Assembly (NCBI GenBank): GCA_018003315.1
Contig: JAGNEJ010000024.1
Location: 1-55,591 of the forward strand
Direction of reading: 5' to 3'
Source: Verrucomicrobiales bacterium
GTDB taxonomy: Bacteria; Verrucomicrobiota; Verrucomicrobiia; Verrucomicrobiales; V1-33
DNA: 55,591 nt
Part shown: positions 42,808-51,169 of the stretch, piece after piece
Position numbering within the stretch: the first letter of the stretch is position 1
Layout: the number at the start of each line of letters is the position of its first letter
Made by a program: the position numbers and the translations under genes
The notes under the pieces: generated by a model
What the model was told of the DNA's origin: nothing
The model's input: only the letters and a program-made list of their open reading frames with translations
The model's database searches: none

Positions 42808-44046
42808 ATGAAAATCCACACCACCGCCTTGTCCCTAGTCTTTCCCCTCAGCCTGTCCGCCTGGGCCGGTCCGACGACGAATATGGGAAGTTCGCTGCTC
42901 GAATATTCCTCCACCCAGGGGACTAATGGCTGGAACTACGGATATTACAACCGCACCACTGACCCTGGCGGCGTGTATTCAGGGACGGAATTTGTGCTGA
43001 TGCCCACCGACGGTGGGGGCGGCTATGCCGTGGGAGGCAATCCCCCGTGGACATCGATTTCCAGCAACCTCGGCGGGCATCCGAACCTGGATGGCACCAA
43101 CGGCGAACACTGGATCATCCGCCGCTACACCGTGGGTGCCGGTGAGGGAGGGGCAGTGGATCTGAACTGGTTGGTCAGCAAGGGCAACGTCGGCTGCGGC
43201 GATGGCGTGACGGGCATGGTCTATCACAATGGCAGCCTGGTGGATTCCGCATCCGTTGCCTTCGATAATGGCACGGGCGTTTATCGCAAAGCAGCCATTC
43301 CCATGGTCAGTCCTGGCGATACCATTGACATGATCGTGTCTCCTGGAACGGGGACGGATTGGTGCGATGGCTCGAATTTCCGCATGGAAATGAACCGGGT
43401 GAATGTGTATTCCGGCTTGACCACCACGCTCATCGCCGACTCGCGCAGCGATTTTGGCCAGAACACCAACGGATGGACCTACGGCATCTACGACATCACT
43501 GCCAATGGCAGCCCTGGGCCGGGGGAATTCCAGCCGTTTGATGGCAGTGCCTGGACGGGCAGCTCGTGGGATTTGCCGGGGGGTGGTGCGCCCTGGACGG
43601 GCATCGATGCGAATGGCGGTCACCCCAACGGCACCAACAATGGTGTCGAACACTGGGCCACCCGCCAATACACCATCGGTGCCGGTGAGGAAGGCCTCAT
43701 CCTCCTGGAGTGGGACCTTTCCAAAGCAAACGCCAGTGGCGGTGGCGGCACCAGCGTCCACATTTTGCACAACGGCACTGAAGTGGCCAGCACCGGCGTG
43801 GAAGGCTGGGACAACCTGGGATTCATGGGGCGGCTCCTCATTCCAGGCGTGGCCGTGGGGGACACGTTGGCAATCGCCCTCGCTCCGCAAGGGCTGGATG
43901 TTGAACTGTTCGGCACCGGGGACATCGGCGATGGGAACGACGGCAGTATCTTCGGCATGAAAATCTACAGCGTGCCGGAGCCAGGCGTGCAGTCGGTGCT
44001 GTTGTTCGTGCTGGGAACGCTCGTCCTGCGCCGCCAGCGCCGGTAA
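42808..44046 (+). CDS. PEP-CTERM protein with duplicated domain
   Basis: 412 aa with a signal peptide (LSLVFPLSLSAWAG). Two ~180-residue copies: NTGWNYGYYN-like TNGWNYGYYNRTTDPGG...GEHWIIRRYTVGAGEGGAVDL (~35-200) and TNGWTYGIYDITANGSPGPG...VEHWATRQYTIGAGEEGLIL (~215-380), each ending in an FGMKIYSV or FRMEMNRVNVY strand. The C-terminus VPEPGVQSVLLFVLGTLVLR followed by RQRR is a PEP-CTERM sorting tail. Cysteines occur only in the first repeat. Likely a secreted surface or extracellular-matrix protein; ligand unknown. Confidence 0.85.
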   Translation: MKIHTTALSLVFPLSLSAWAGPTTNMGSSLLEYSSTQGTNGWNYGYYNRTTDPGGVYSGTEFVLMPTDGGGGYAVGGNPPWTSISSNLGGHPNLDGTNGEHWIIRRYTVGAGEGGAVDLNWLVSKGNVGCGDGVTGMVYHNGSLVDSASVAFDNGTGVYRKAAIPMVSPGDTIDMIVSPGTGTDWCDGSNFRMEMNRVNVYSGLTTTLIADSRSDFGQNTNGWTYGIYDITANGSPGPGEFQPFDGSAWTGSSWDLPGGGAPWTGIDANGGHPNGTNNGVEHWATRQYTIGAGEEGLILLEWDLSKANASGGGGTSVHILHNGTEVASTGVEGWDNLGFMGRLLIPGVAVGDTLAIALAPQGLDVELFGTGDIGDGNDGSIFGMKIYSVPEPGVQSVLLFVLGTLVLRRQRR

Positions 44047-44213
44047 ACCCCGCGCCCAATAGGCACCGCGCTTCCAGCCGGTGCGCAGCCCGGGGCATCC
44101 TGCCCCAAGGGCTCCCGGCCATCCCGGCCGACCACGCGCAAGATGCCGCCACCGCATCGCCACGCCACCACGCCCGGCTTGCACACCCGTGCGAACCCGC
44201 TATTTTTCCGGCC

Positions 44214-44441
44214 ATGCAGATCACCATCGAATACTGCCAGATGTGAAACTACCTCCCCCATGCCACCCGTGCGGCGGCTGAAGTGGAGGCCGGCACCGGA
44301 CACAAGCCGACGCTCATTCCCGGTTCCAAAGGCATCTTCGACGTCAAAGTCGGCCCCCGGCTCGTCTTTTCCAAACACCAGAGCGGACGCCACGCCGAAC
44401 CCGGCGAAGTGGGGAAGCTCGTCCAGGCCGCCCTCGAATGA
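44214..44441 (+). CDS. SelW-like (Rdx family) selenoprotein, Sec at residue 11 (UGA)
   Basis: 75 aa including Sec. ATG 44214, then MQITIEYCQM-UGA (44244-44246)-NYLPHATRAAAEVEAG..., TLIPGSKGIFDVKVGPRLVF, SKHQSGRHAEPGEVGKLVQ and a TGA stop at 44439-44441. The thioredoxin-like fold's CxxC is replaced by CxxU (Cys8-Sec11) and followed by NYxPxA, exactly as in bacterial SelW-related Rdx proteins; the G-x-FDV-x-V and LVFSKxxxGRxxEP parts also fit. Reading through UGA gives a full-length domain, and without it only ten residues remain. A hairpin sits 15-31 nt after the UGA (next entry). Proposed role: thiol redox, as for SelW homologues. Convergent with the ABC membrane gene; standard ORF callers would miss it. 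Confidence 0.85.
44262..44278 (+). promoter_or_regulatory. Candidate bacterial SECIS hairpin
   Basis: GCCACC (44262-44267) pairs with GGCGGC (44273-44278), five pairs with one A-C mismatch, closing the 5-nt apical loop CGTGC. The loop begins 21 nt and its first G 22 nt downstream of the UGA, inside the 16-37-nt window for bacterial SECIS, and G is among the first two loop bases, as SelB recognition prefers. An alternative CCAC/GTGG pairing exists. Fold not computed. Confidence 0.5.
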
Positions 44442-44483
44442 CGGTTTTTGCCGGTGGCGGACAGAAGGGAAATGTCGGCCCGG

Positions 44484-46226
44484 TCAGAGCCGCCCCACCC
44501 GTTCGAGACGGCGGATGCGGCGCAGCGACAGCGCCAGGGGAATGCTGGTGGCCAAAGCGGTGAGCAGCGCGCCTCCGCCCAGGCTCGCCCAGTGGATCCA
44601 TCCGGGACCCGCCGGACCATCGCGCTCCGGACTGCCCATGTGGAGGGCACCGGGAATGATGAAGACTCCCAGGAACAGCAGCACGTAGCCGAAATTCAAT
44701 ATCAGGCAAAGCGTGCCGCCGAATCCGGAAACAATTTTCGACGGATTGGTTTCCTGATAGTTCGGGAACAGCACTCCGAGGCTGAGGGAGAGCGCCGTGA
44801 GTCCAAAGCTGAGCAGGCAGATGGCGGCAATGAAGCGTCCGATGGTTTCCCAGGGCAACAGCAGCCTGGCACCGCTCAGGAGCATGAGTCCGGAGGTGGC
44901 CAGGGCGATGGCGGTGCAGAAGAAGACCAGTTTGACAAAAAACACCCGGCGCAGCGGAAAGGGTGCCAGCCCGAGAATCCACAGGCGGCGTCCTTCCAGG
45001 CTGAACAGCGGGAAGATGAACCGGGTGCTCAGGGTGGACACGGCCAGGGAACAGACACCGAAATTCAGATAGCTGATGAGGGTGATCCAGAAGCGGCTCT
45101 TTGGATCCACCGCAAACCGGTCCAGATTCAGCGAATACAGAAACAGCAGGCCGAACATGATGGAGGAGGGAATCCACTGGGTGGGATCGCGGGTGAATTC
45201 ACGGGCCTCCTTGCGTACCAGAGCGGTGTTGACGCGTCCAAGACCGAACCATTTCCAGAATGGCAGCCCCCGTTCGCCCGGCAGGACGGGCAGACCGTCT
45301 GAAGCGAGCCGCAGCCGCCCTCCGGAGTGGTTCGCCACGCGGGCCGCACGACGCCGGTGGCTCAGCGTCCAGCACGGATAGGTGAACCGGCTGAACAGTT
45401 CGACGCAAAGCCACCCGCAGAACAGCGCCTGGGCCAGCAGCAGCAGGCTGTAAAAGACCTGGCGGGAGGCATCGCTGCGCACCCAGTGGAGAATGAGTTC
45501 ACTCATCCAGGAGCTGGGCAACAGGGGATGTGCGGCCAGTTCCGTGTGGCCGAGCACCTGGCGGATGGCCTGGCTGGCGCTGGCGGAATTTTCGTCAATG
45601 ATGCGGCGGGCGAAGAAATAACTGTCCGCGGCTTTCCAGAGCAGGGCGGCGATTCCCAGCCAGAACAGCGTCCTGGCGATGCGGCCCCAGAGGCGCACCA
45701 GGATAATGACCAGCGCGGCTCCCACCGCTGCCGGGAGCACGAGATACGGAATGAACAGCACGATGCTTTTAACGTAAAACCACGCATCCGCCTGGAACAC
45801 CCTGCCAAAAGCCAGCAGGAGCGGCGCACTGAGAATGGTCACGCCCCAACTGGAAACGGTTAGGGATTCCACCGCCTTCCAGCAGAAGATGGCCCGCGGA
45901 CTGACCGGCAGCGTGAGCAGCCATGCCATTTCCCGCCCGCGGAACAGCCCGCTGTAGAGCAGCACCGCATTGGAAAACACCAGCATGATGAAGAAAAAAA
46001 AGTAGAGCATGTAGAGGGTGCGCTCCACGAGGAGTCCGCCGACCCCCGGCAGCTCAAAGAGATAGCGCAGTCCCCAGGAAAAAAGCAGGTAGCCGGTGAC
46101 CAAATAGCCCAACAGGAACAGGCCCAGGGTGGCCATGAGCAGTTTGGACTCCCGGACGTTTTTCCCGGTCCTGACGCGAAAGACGCGGAGGCTGGTTCTG
46201 GCCAGGATGCAGAAGTGGCTGAACAC
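44484..46226 (-). CDS. ABC exporter-like multi-helix membrane protein
   Basis: 580 aa with about 12 hydrophobic helices (ATLGLFLLGYLVTGYLLFSW, MLYFFFFIMLVFSNAVLLYS, AIALATSGLMLLSGARLLLP, FGYVLLFLGVFIIPGALHMG). The halves 1-310 and 330-580 are each followed by loops with REMAWLLTLPVSPRAIFCWK and EGRRLWILGLAPFPLRRVFF, the 'L..LP.S......K' pattern typical of ABC-2-type permeases acting as membrane exporters. An ATPase is not adjacent; the ABC ATPase at 18854 is of the right type but distant. A basic linker (RRRAARVANHSGGRLRLASDG) separates the halves. Ends 42 bp from the convergent selenoprotein gene. Confidence 0.65.
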   Translation of the reverse strand: MFSHFCILARTSLRVFRVRTGKNVRESKLLMATLGLFLLGYLVTGYLLFSWGLRYLFELPGVGGLLVERTLYMLYFFFFIMLVFSNAVLLYSGLFRGREMAWLLTLPVSPRAIFCWKAVESLTVSSWGVTILSAPLLLAFGRVFQADAWFYVKSIVLFIPYLVLPAAVGAALVIILVRLWGRIARTLFWLGIAALLWKAADSYFFARRIIDENSASASQAIRQVLGHTELAAHPLLPSSWMSELILHWVRSDASRQVFYSLLLLAQALFCGWLCVELFSRFTYPCWTLSHRRRAARVANHSGGRLRLASDGLPVLPGERGLPFWKWFGLGRVNTALVRKEAREFTRDPTQWIPSSIMFGLLFLYSLNLDRFAVDPKSRFWITLISYLNFGVCSLAVSTLSTRFIFPLFSLEGRRLWILGLAPFPLRRVFFVKLVFFCTAIALATSGLMLLSGARLLLPWETIGRFIAAICLLSFGLTALSLSLGVLFPNYQETNPSKIVSGFGGTLCLILNFGYVLLFLGVFIIPGALHMGSPERDGPAGPGWIHWASLGGGALLTALATSIPLALSLRRIRRLERVGRL

Positions 46227-46240
46227 CGGCGCAAGGATCC

Positions 46241-47902
46241 TTACGGAGTTTCAGCCAGCAGACTCCTGGCATGGGCCCGGGCGGAGGCGGCCTTCCCGCC
46301 CAGCATTCGGGCGATTTCCTCCACCCGGTCTTCGGCGCGAACCTGTGTCAGACGGCTGAAGGTGCGGTCCTTTTCCACCTCCTTGCTGACCACGCAGTGA
46401 CAGGTGGCCAGAGCCGCCACCTGCGGCAGGTGGGTGATGCTGATGACCTGGTGGGTGGCCCCCAAGGACTGCATTTTCCGCCCCACGGCGGCCGCAATTT
46501 CCCCGCCGACGTTGGCGTCGATTTCATCGAAGACCAGCAGCGGAATGGCATCCTCCCTGGCCAAGGCGCTCTTCACCGCCAGCATCACCCGGCTCATCTC
46601 CCCGCTGGAGGCAATCTGCCGCAGCGGCTTGGCAGGTTCGCCGGGATTCGGCGCGATCATGAACTCGACTTCCTCCATTCCCGATGCAGCCGGCTGGCTG
46701 AGCGCGGCCAGTTCCACGGAAAACCGGCTCTGGCGGAAACCCAGATCGCCCAGGTGCCGGGAAACTTCACGGGCAAGGCGCGGTGCGGCTCTGCGCCGGA
46801 GCTGACTGAGCTTCGACGCCGCGGCATCGAGGACTTCCCTGGCCGCCGCCAGAGCCTGCTGCAGCCGCAGCAGTTCCTCCGTGCGGCCTTCGCTTTTACC
46901 CAGCCGGGCAGCGGCGGCCTCCCGGTGCTCCAGCACCCGCTGCAGGGTGCCGCCGTATTTCCGCTTCAACGACTCCAGGGTGTTGATGCGTTCCTCCAGA
47001 CTGGAAATTTCCCTGGGATCAAATTCCAGACCTTCGCTGTAATGTCGCAGACTGCGCTCGATTTCCTCCAACTCCACGACAGCGGTTTCGAATCCGCCGG
47101 TCCATTGTGCCGCACCGCTGTCCGTTTTTTCCAGATCCCGCAGCAATCGCCGGATTTCCCCCAGGCGGTTGAGCACGGAATCATCCGCATCGCTCAGTTC
47201 GCCCAACACCTGCCCTGCGAGTTCCGCGAGGCGGGTGGCATTGCTGGCCATTTTGTAGCGTTGCAGCAGCGCTTCCTCCTCCTCGGGCCGAAGGGCGGCA
47301 GCATCGATTTCCTCCACCTGAAAACGCAGCAGGTCGAGTTCCTGTTCGGAGGTTTTCTCCGCGTGGGTCAGGTCGTCCAGCTCCGTGGCGATTCCCCGCC
47401 ATTTCCGGAAGGCATCGCGGCAGGCGTCCGCCTCCTGCGCGGCATCCGCCGCCGCATCCAGCATGGCCAGTTGGCGGTCACGGGAGAGCAGACTCTGGTG
47501 GTCATGCGGCCCGTGCAGGTCCACCAGAAACTGCCCCAGCACCTTGAGCACGTGGAGCGTGGCCGGTGCACAATTCACAAACTGCCGGTTTTGTCCCCCC
47601 GTGGCAATGACCCGCTTGAGAATGAGCGCCGCCCCCTCGCACGGCTCCAGTCCCGCCTCCTCCAGCGCAGCGTTTACCTCCGCCGGTTTTTCCAGGTGAA
47701 ACACCGCCTCCACGCTGCACGTGTCCGTGCCGGTGCGGATCAAATCCCGGTCCGCACGCTCCCCGAGAATCAGCTTCAGCGCACCGACGATGATGGATTT
47801 TCCAGCCCCCGTCTCCCCAGTCACGCACACCAGGCCGGGACCCACCTCCCAGGTCAGGGATTCGACAAGCGCCAGGTTTTTGATGGTCAGGGTCGTCAGC
47901 AT
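46241..47902 (-). CDS. recN: DNA repair protein RecN
   Basis: 553 aa, usual RecN length. Walker A GETGAGKS (29-36) with the opening MLTTLTIKNLALVESLTWEV, coiled-coil middle part (EEIERSLRHYSEGLEFDPRE, SLEERINTLESLKRKYGGTL), C-terminal signature QIASSGEMSRVMLAVKSAL, Walker B LLVFDEIDANVGGEIAAAVG and ISITHLPQVAALA. This SMC-like ATPase tethers DNA ends and helps RecA-dependent double-strand-break repair. Ends 14 bp before the ABC membrane gene's start region on the same strand. Last clearly conserved chromosomal gene before the island. Confidence 0.95.
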   Translation of the reverse strand: MLTTLTIKNLALVESLTWEVGPGLVCVTGETGAGKSIIVGALKLILGERADRDLIRTGTDTCSVEAVFHLEKPAEVNAALEEAGLEPCEGAALILKRVIATGGQNRQFVNCAPATLHVLKVLGQFLVDLHGPHDHQSLLSRDRQLAMLDAAADAAQEADACRDAFRKWRGIATELDDLTHAEKTSEQELDLLRFQVEEIDAAALRPEEEEALLQRYKMASNATRLAELAGQVLGELSDADDSVLNRLGEIRRLLRDLEKTDSGAAQWTGGFETAVVELEEIERSLRHYSEGLEFDPREISSLEERINTLESLKRKYGGTLQRVLEHREAAAARLGKSEGRTEELLRLQQALAAAREVLDAAASKLSQLRRRAAPRLAREVSRHLGDLGFRQSRFSVELAALSQPAASGMEEVEFMIAPNPGEPAKPLRQIASSGEMSRVMLAVKSALAREDAIPLLVFDEIDANVGGEIAAAVGRKMQSLGATHQVISITHLPQVAALATCHCVVSKEVEKDRTFSRLTQVRAEDRVEEIARMLGGKAASARAHARSLLAETP

Positions 47903-48084
47903 GTGCAGAGAAAAATCCGGGTGCCGCGACTATGCCAAGCCGCCCGCAAAGTGCAAATGGCCGACGCCGCCACAAGCCAGCCACTGCACCTGCCCCTGGT
48001 GACTCCCCAGGGAAATGCCATCCGCATCCTGACTTGCGGTCGGTGCGTCCACTTCGCGATGCGGCTCCTGCCACCGTCCGCGAC

Positions 48085-48160
48085 GCCGGCTTCGCTCAGT
48101 TGGTGGAGCAACTGATTTGCCATCCGCAGGTCAACGGTGCGAGTCCGTTAGCCGGCTCCA
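48085..48160 (+). tRNA. Degenerate tRNA (Thr-type body), island boundary
   Basis: 76 nt including CCA. Acceptor GCCGGCT (48085-48091) pairs perfectly with AGCCGGC (48150-48156); T-stem AACGG/CCGTT is perfect; D-stem GCTC/GAGC is perfect. The anticodon stem ACTGA/TCCGC has two mismatches, the anticodon position reads TGC (formally Ala), and the T-loop is TGCGAGT where TTCGAGT is expected, losing the conserved T55. The body resembles bacterial tRNA-Thr (GCCGGCTTAGCTCAG...AACTGATTTG), differing at several bases. It is thus a decaying or diverged tRNA. Its last 13 nt overlap the 3' end of the HNH gene. It is a typical integration site. Confidence 0.65.
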
Positions 48161-48945
48161 GGGAGATCAAGGGATTGAGAAGGTCCCGTATCCGGCTTGA
48201 AGAAGCGCAGCCGGTGATGCATCAGGTGCTCACGGTGCAAGTCCGTCAGCGGCAGGGGCGCTGACCAATGCAGCGCTTGTTGGGCCGCCTCACTGAGTTT
48301 CGCGGAAAACAAGGGAGTGCCGTCGTCGTTGAAAGTGACTAGGGCGCGGTCGAAGGCGGCGTCCCAGAGGGCGGAGAGCATCAGACCGTTGTGGACGTCG
48401 AGGCGTTGCGCGTCGTCGGCGCACTCACTCCATGGCACGATGTGTGAGGCGCGGAGGAGGGCGGGATCGGTGATGCCGGTGAGCGGGCAGCGGCCCTGCC
48501 AGTAGTCCATCAGGCTGGCGCGGAAAATGTCTTGGCCGATGCGCTGGACGACGAGGCGCTCGGCTTCGGTGGTCTTGGGGAGTTTGGCCGTGCGGGAATG
48601 AAAGACATGCAACGGCACATCGGGCAGGCTGGCGGAAAGCTGATAGAGGCGCGGCAGGACGGCGTAGAGCGCGGCAAGCGTCGGGAACGCGTAGCGGACG
48701 GTGCCCGGACCGGCGATCTCTTCGGGCGTGGCGTGCAGCTCCTTGATCACGCCAAGGTGATCGATGGCGAGGAACCACGGGCCTTGTGCCGATTCCGCCG
48801 CCAGCCAGATGGTGCCTTGGGCCGTGGTGGAGCCAAAGGCCGCCCAGCCATCCACCTCGCCGAGCACCCGGCGGAAGCCGTGCTGCCAAGTGGCTTTGTG
48901 GCATTCCTCGCGAATGATGAAGGGCTGAGGACTGCTCAGAATCAT
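48148..48945 (-). CDS. HNH endonuclease (HNH_2 type)
   Basis: 265 aa. The C-terminal HNH motif is CPLTGITDPALLRASHIVPW (Cys153, His168), then DVHNGLMLSALWDAAFDRALVTF (His185, Asn186), the HNH_2 pattern of type-IIS-like restriction endonucleases and McrA-like enzymes. The N-terminal ~140 residues (WQHGFRRVLGEVDGWAAFGST, LAIDHLGVIKELHAT) form an unidentified domain, perhaps DNA-binding. Its ATG overlaps the ParA-like stop by 4 nt, and its C-terminal codons read into the tRNA 3' end, so the island joint lies at or inside this gene's end. Likely DNA-cleaving effector. Confidence 0.82.
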   Translation of the reverse strand: MILSSPQPFIIREECHKATWQHGFRRVLGEVDGWAAFGSTTAQGTIWLAAESAQGPWFLAIDHLGVIKELHATPEEIAGPGTVRYAFPTLAALYAVLPRLYQLSASLPDVPLHVFHSRTAKLPKTTEAERLVVQRIGQDIFRASLMDYWQGRCPLTGITDPALLRASHIVPWSECADDAQRLDVHNGLMLSALWDAAFDRALVTFNDDGTPLFSAKLSEAAQQALHWSAPLPLTDLHREHLMHHRLRFFKPDTGPSQSLDLPGAG

Positions 48946-49943
48946 GGGACGGTTGCGACGGGAGCCGGGAGACCTGCCGCGATCCTGCCCGCCAACTCCT
49001 TGAAGTCATTCTCGCAGGATTTGACCGCGGAAGTGTGGGCACCGATCGCGCCATCGGCGGATTTCAGGTGGAAAATCGGCTTTCTGGCTTCCATGGCCAT
49101 CGGCATGAGACTGCGGTAATGTTTCAGCAACCCCAGGCAGTTGGGATCGCTCTCGGGCGAGGGTGTTCCGTCGGCGGGCAGTTCAAGAACCTTTTCCCGG
49201 AAGGTGGCGGGAATCCTCTTTGCCCACTGATCGTAGGCTGCGACAGGGCGGCTGTCGCGGATGCCGAACTGAAGCACCACGTAACCGAGAGGCTTCATGG
49301 TGGCTGATGGCAATGGCAGATCGGAGGCGGGATTCTCTACCAGCCGCTTGTTCCATTCTGTGCGCCACTTCTTCAAGGTGGGCCCAAGGTTCCGCAGGCC
49401 TTGGATGGAGAAGAGGTCAGGCGCGACTGGAATGACCACCGTATCGGCGCAGATGAGAGCGGCGCGGTTGATGGCACCGAAGTTGGGACCGACATCGATC
49501 AGGACGAGGTCCGCACCGAACTCGTCCGCGGCTTGTTTGATGATGCGGTAGAGCGAACTCGTGACGCGGAAGGCTGGTTCCTTGCCGTCCAGGCAATCGC
49601 CCCATGCGTCCGAGAGGTTGGACTCGAAGTTGGACAGGTTGAGGTCTCCGGGAATGAGCCGGAGATTGCGGGATATCTTCTGAGTGGGAGTGGGGCCGAT
49701 GTCCCCCATGCCGCGGATGATCGGCGTCAGGGGCGCGATGATGCTTTCTTCCTGGGCATGGTCTGGATTCCAGAGGGCTTCCAGTGTTGGTTCCGGGAGA
49801 AACATCGACGTGACGTTTGCCTGGGGATCGAGGTCCGCGACGAGAATGCGCTTGCCGAGGTCCGCATACATCCACGCGAGGTGATAGAGCAGCGTGGTTT
49901 TCCCGACGCCGCCCTTGTTGTTGAAAAATGCGACGATGCTCAT
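48942..49943 (-). CDS. ParA/Soj-family ATPase
   Basis: 333 aa. Deviant Walker A NNKGGVGKTTLLYHLAWMYA (KGGVGKTT at 10-17), switch region LVADLDPQANVTSMF and VLIDVGPNFGAINRAALICADTVVIPVAPDLFSIQG. The C-terminal 100 residues (GYVVLQFGIRDSRPVAAYDQWAKRIPATF) are longer than in plasmid ParA and recall AAA_31 proteins in accessory regions. No ParB or parS is seen. The gene is coupled by 4-nt overlaps to both neighbours (HNH 48942-48945, AlbA_2 49940-49943), so it likely works in the operon's system rather than in plasmid partition. Confidence 0.88.
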   Translation of the reverse strand: MSIVAFFNNKGGVGKTTLLYHLAWMYADLGKRILVADLDPQANVTSMFLPEPTLEALWNPDHAQEESIIAPLTPIIRGMGDIGPTPTQKISRNLRLIPGDLNLSNFESNLSDAWGDCLDGKEPAFRVTSSLYRIIKQAADEFGADLVLIDVGPNFGAINRAALICADTVVIPVAPDLFSIQGLRNLGPTLKKWRTEWNKRLVENPASDLPLPSATMKPLGYVVLQFGIRDSRPVAAYDQWAKRIPATFREKVLELPADGTPSPESDPNCLGLLKHYRSLMPMAMEARKPIFHLKSADGAIGAHTSAVKSCENDFKELAGRIAAGLPAPVATVP

Positions 49944-51133
49944 CGGAGGGGATGTTTGGGGATGATGGCGAGGAAATGGCTGGTGTGATAGTCGAATCGC
50001 GGCTCTGGGCTGCCGTTGTCGGCGAGTGCGCGCTTGGCGCGGGCGATGCCGCGGCCGAAGCGGTTCACGTAGCCGAGCGTGTGCATGGCCTCGGCGACGA
50101 CAGGATTCCGGTAAGCGTTGACGCGGGGAAAATTTTCCGGCGAGGCCTCGCCATAGAGCCCTCCGGGATTCTGGATCTCGATGCGATCGCTGAACTGGTA
50201 TAAGCGGAGCGGCCCCGTGGACTGGTAATCCCGGTGCAGGATGGCGTTCATCAGCAACTCGCGAACCGCTTCGATCGGGTAGTCGAACACCGCCTGCTCC
50301 CGGAGTTCCGACACGGGCACCGGCTTCTGGGTGAAGCGGCCTTTGAGAAAGCTGTCCAACTCGGCGAGAATGGTGATCAGGTTTCCGGTGAAGGTTTTCT
50401 CCGCAAGGACATCCGCATCGAGTTCCGGCCCGTCAAATTGCACGAACTGCACCTTGGCACCGGGGAACAAATCCAGCGGATCGAAGGCGAAGACCAACAT
50501 TCCGGCATTCGTGGGACAGGCGCGTTTGAGATGGTAGAAACGCAGTGCGGCGAGCTGTTCCTCCACGGATCGGTGGTTTTCCGCGATGACCTCCGCAGCC
50601 ACGGCGTGCGGGCGGTAGCTTTGGCGGAAGGTTTCCAGATCGAGCCGGGACAAATCCCCCTCCGGGCAGGGCGTGGCATCGAAGGTGGGGAAACGGGACG
50701 AGCGGCGCTCGATCAGAACCCGCTCCTCCGCCTCCGTGGCGGCATCCTTGCGCGGGCCGATGCGGATGCAGACGCGGCCTTTGTAGCGGACCGGAGGCAG
50801 GTCGTGGGGATGGACCTCCACCACGATGACATCGCCTCCGCCTGCGGGGTGCGGATGGGCGGCCACATTCATGACGGGCAGGGGCATCACCTGACCGTCG
50901 GAGCGGTAGGCGGCGAACTGCTGGAGCAAGGCATCCGTGGCTTGCAGGCGAAACGACGGATCCTTCTCGTCCACGCCGATGAGCAGGTAGCCTGGAAGCC
51001 CCTTGCCGCCCATATCGTTGGAAAACGAGCAGATCGCCTCGCGGAACTTGTCCGTATCCGTGGTGGAGCGTGTTTTCTCGACACGATCCGTCTCGGTGTT
51101 GGCAAGCAGGTTTGGGAGGTCTTCCGCAGTCAT
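49940..51133 (-). CDS. AlbA_2/Schlafen-type ATP-binding protein
   Basis: 397 aa from MTAEDLPNLLANTETDRVEK; a TTG at 51139 is the alternative. Residues ~10-130 form the AlbA_2 (Schlafen-like) domain: KFREAICSFSNDMGGKGLPGY, LLIGVDEKD, RYKGRVCIRIGPRKDAATEAEE. The C-terminal third is a HATPase_c_4 fold with the N-box AVRELLMNAILHRDY and RIEIQNPGGLYG. Such proteins are often annotated as DNA-binding regulators, but the AlbA_2 domain is the tRNA-cleaving-type fold of Schlafen proteins. It overlaps the ParA-like gene by 4 nt and lies 36 nt after the RNA ligase gene. Confidence 0.85.
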   Translation of the reverse strand: MTAEDLPNLLANTETDRVEKTRSTTDTDKFREAICSFSNDMGGKGLPGYLLIGVDEKDPSFRLQATDALLQQFAAYRSDGQVMPLPVMNVAAHPHPAGGGDVIVVEVHPHDLPPVRYKGRVCIRIGPRKDAATEAEERVLIERRSSRFPTFDATPCPEGDLSRLDLETFRQSYRPHAVAAEVIAENHRSVEEQLAALRFYHLKRACPTNAGMLVFAFDPLDLFPGAKVQFVQFDGPELDADVLAEKTFTGNLITILAELDSFLKGRFTQKPVPVSELREQAVFDYPIEAVRELLMNAILHRDYQSTGPLRLYQFSDRIEIQNPGGLYGEASPENFPRVNAYRNPVVAEAMHTLGYVNRFGRGIARAKRALADNGSPEPRFDYHTSHFLAIIPKHPLR

Positions 51134-51169
51134 GGGCAAGCAATGGGATAATAAGGAAACGGAAGCGGA

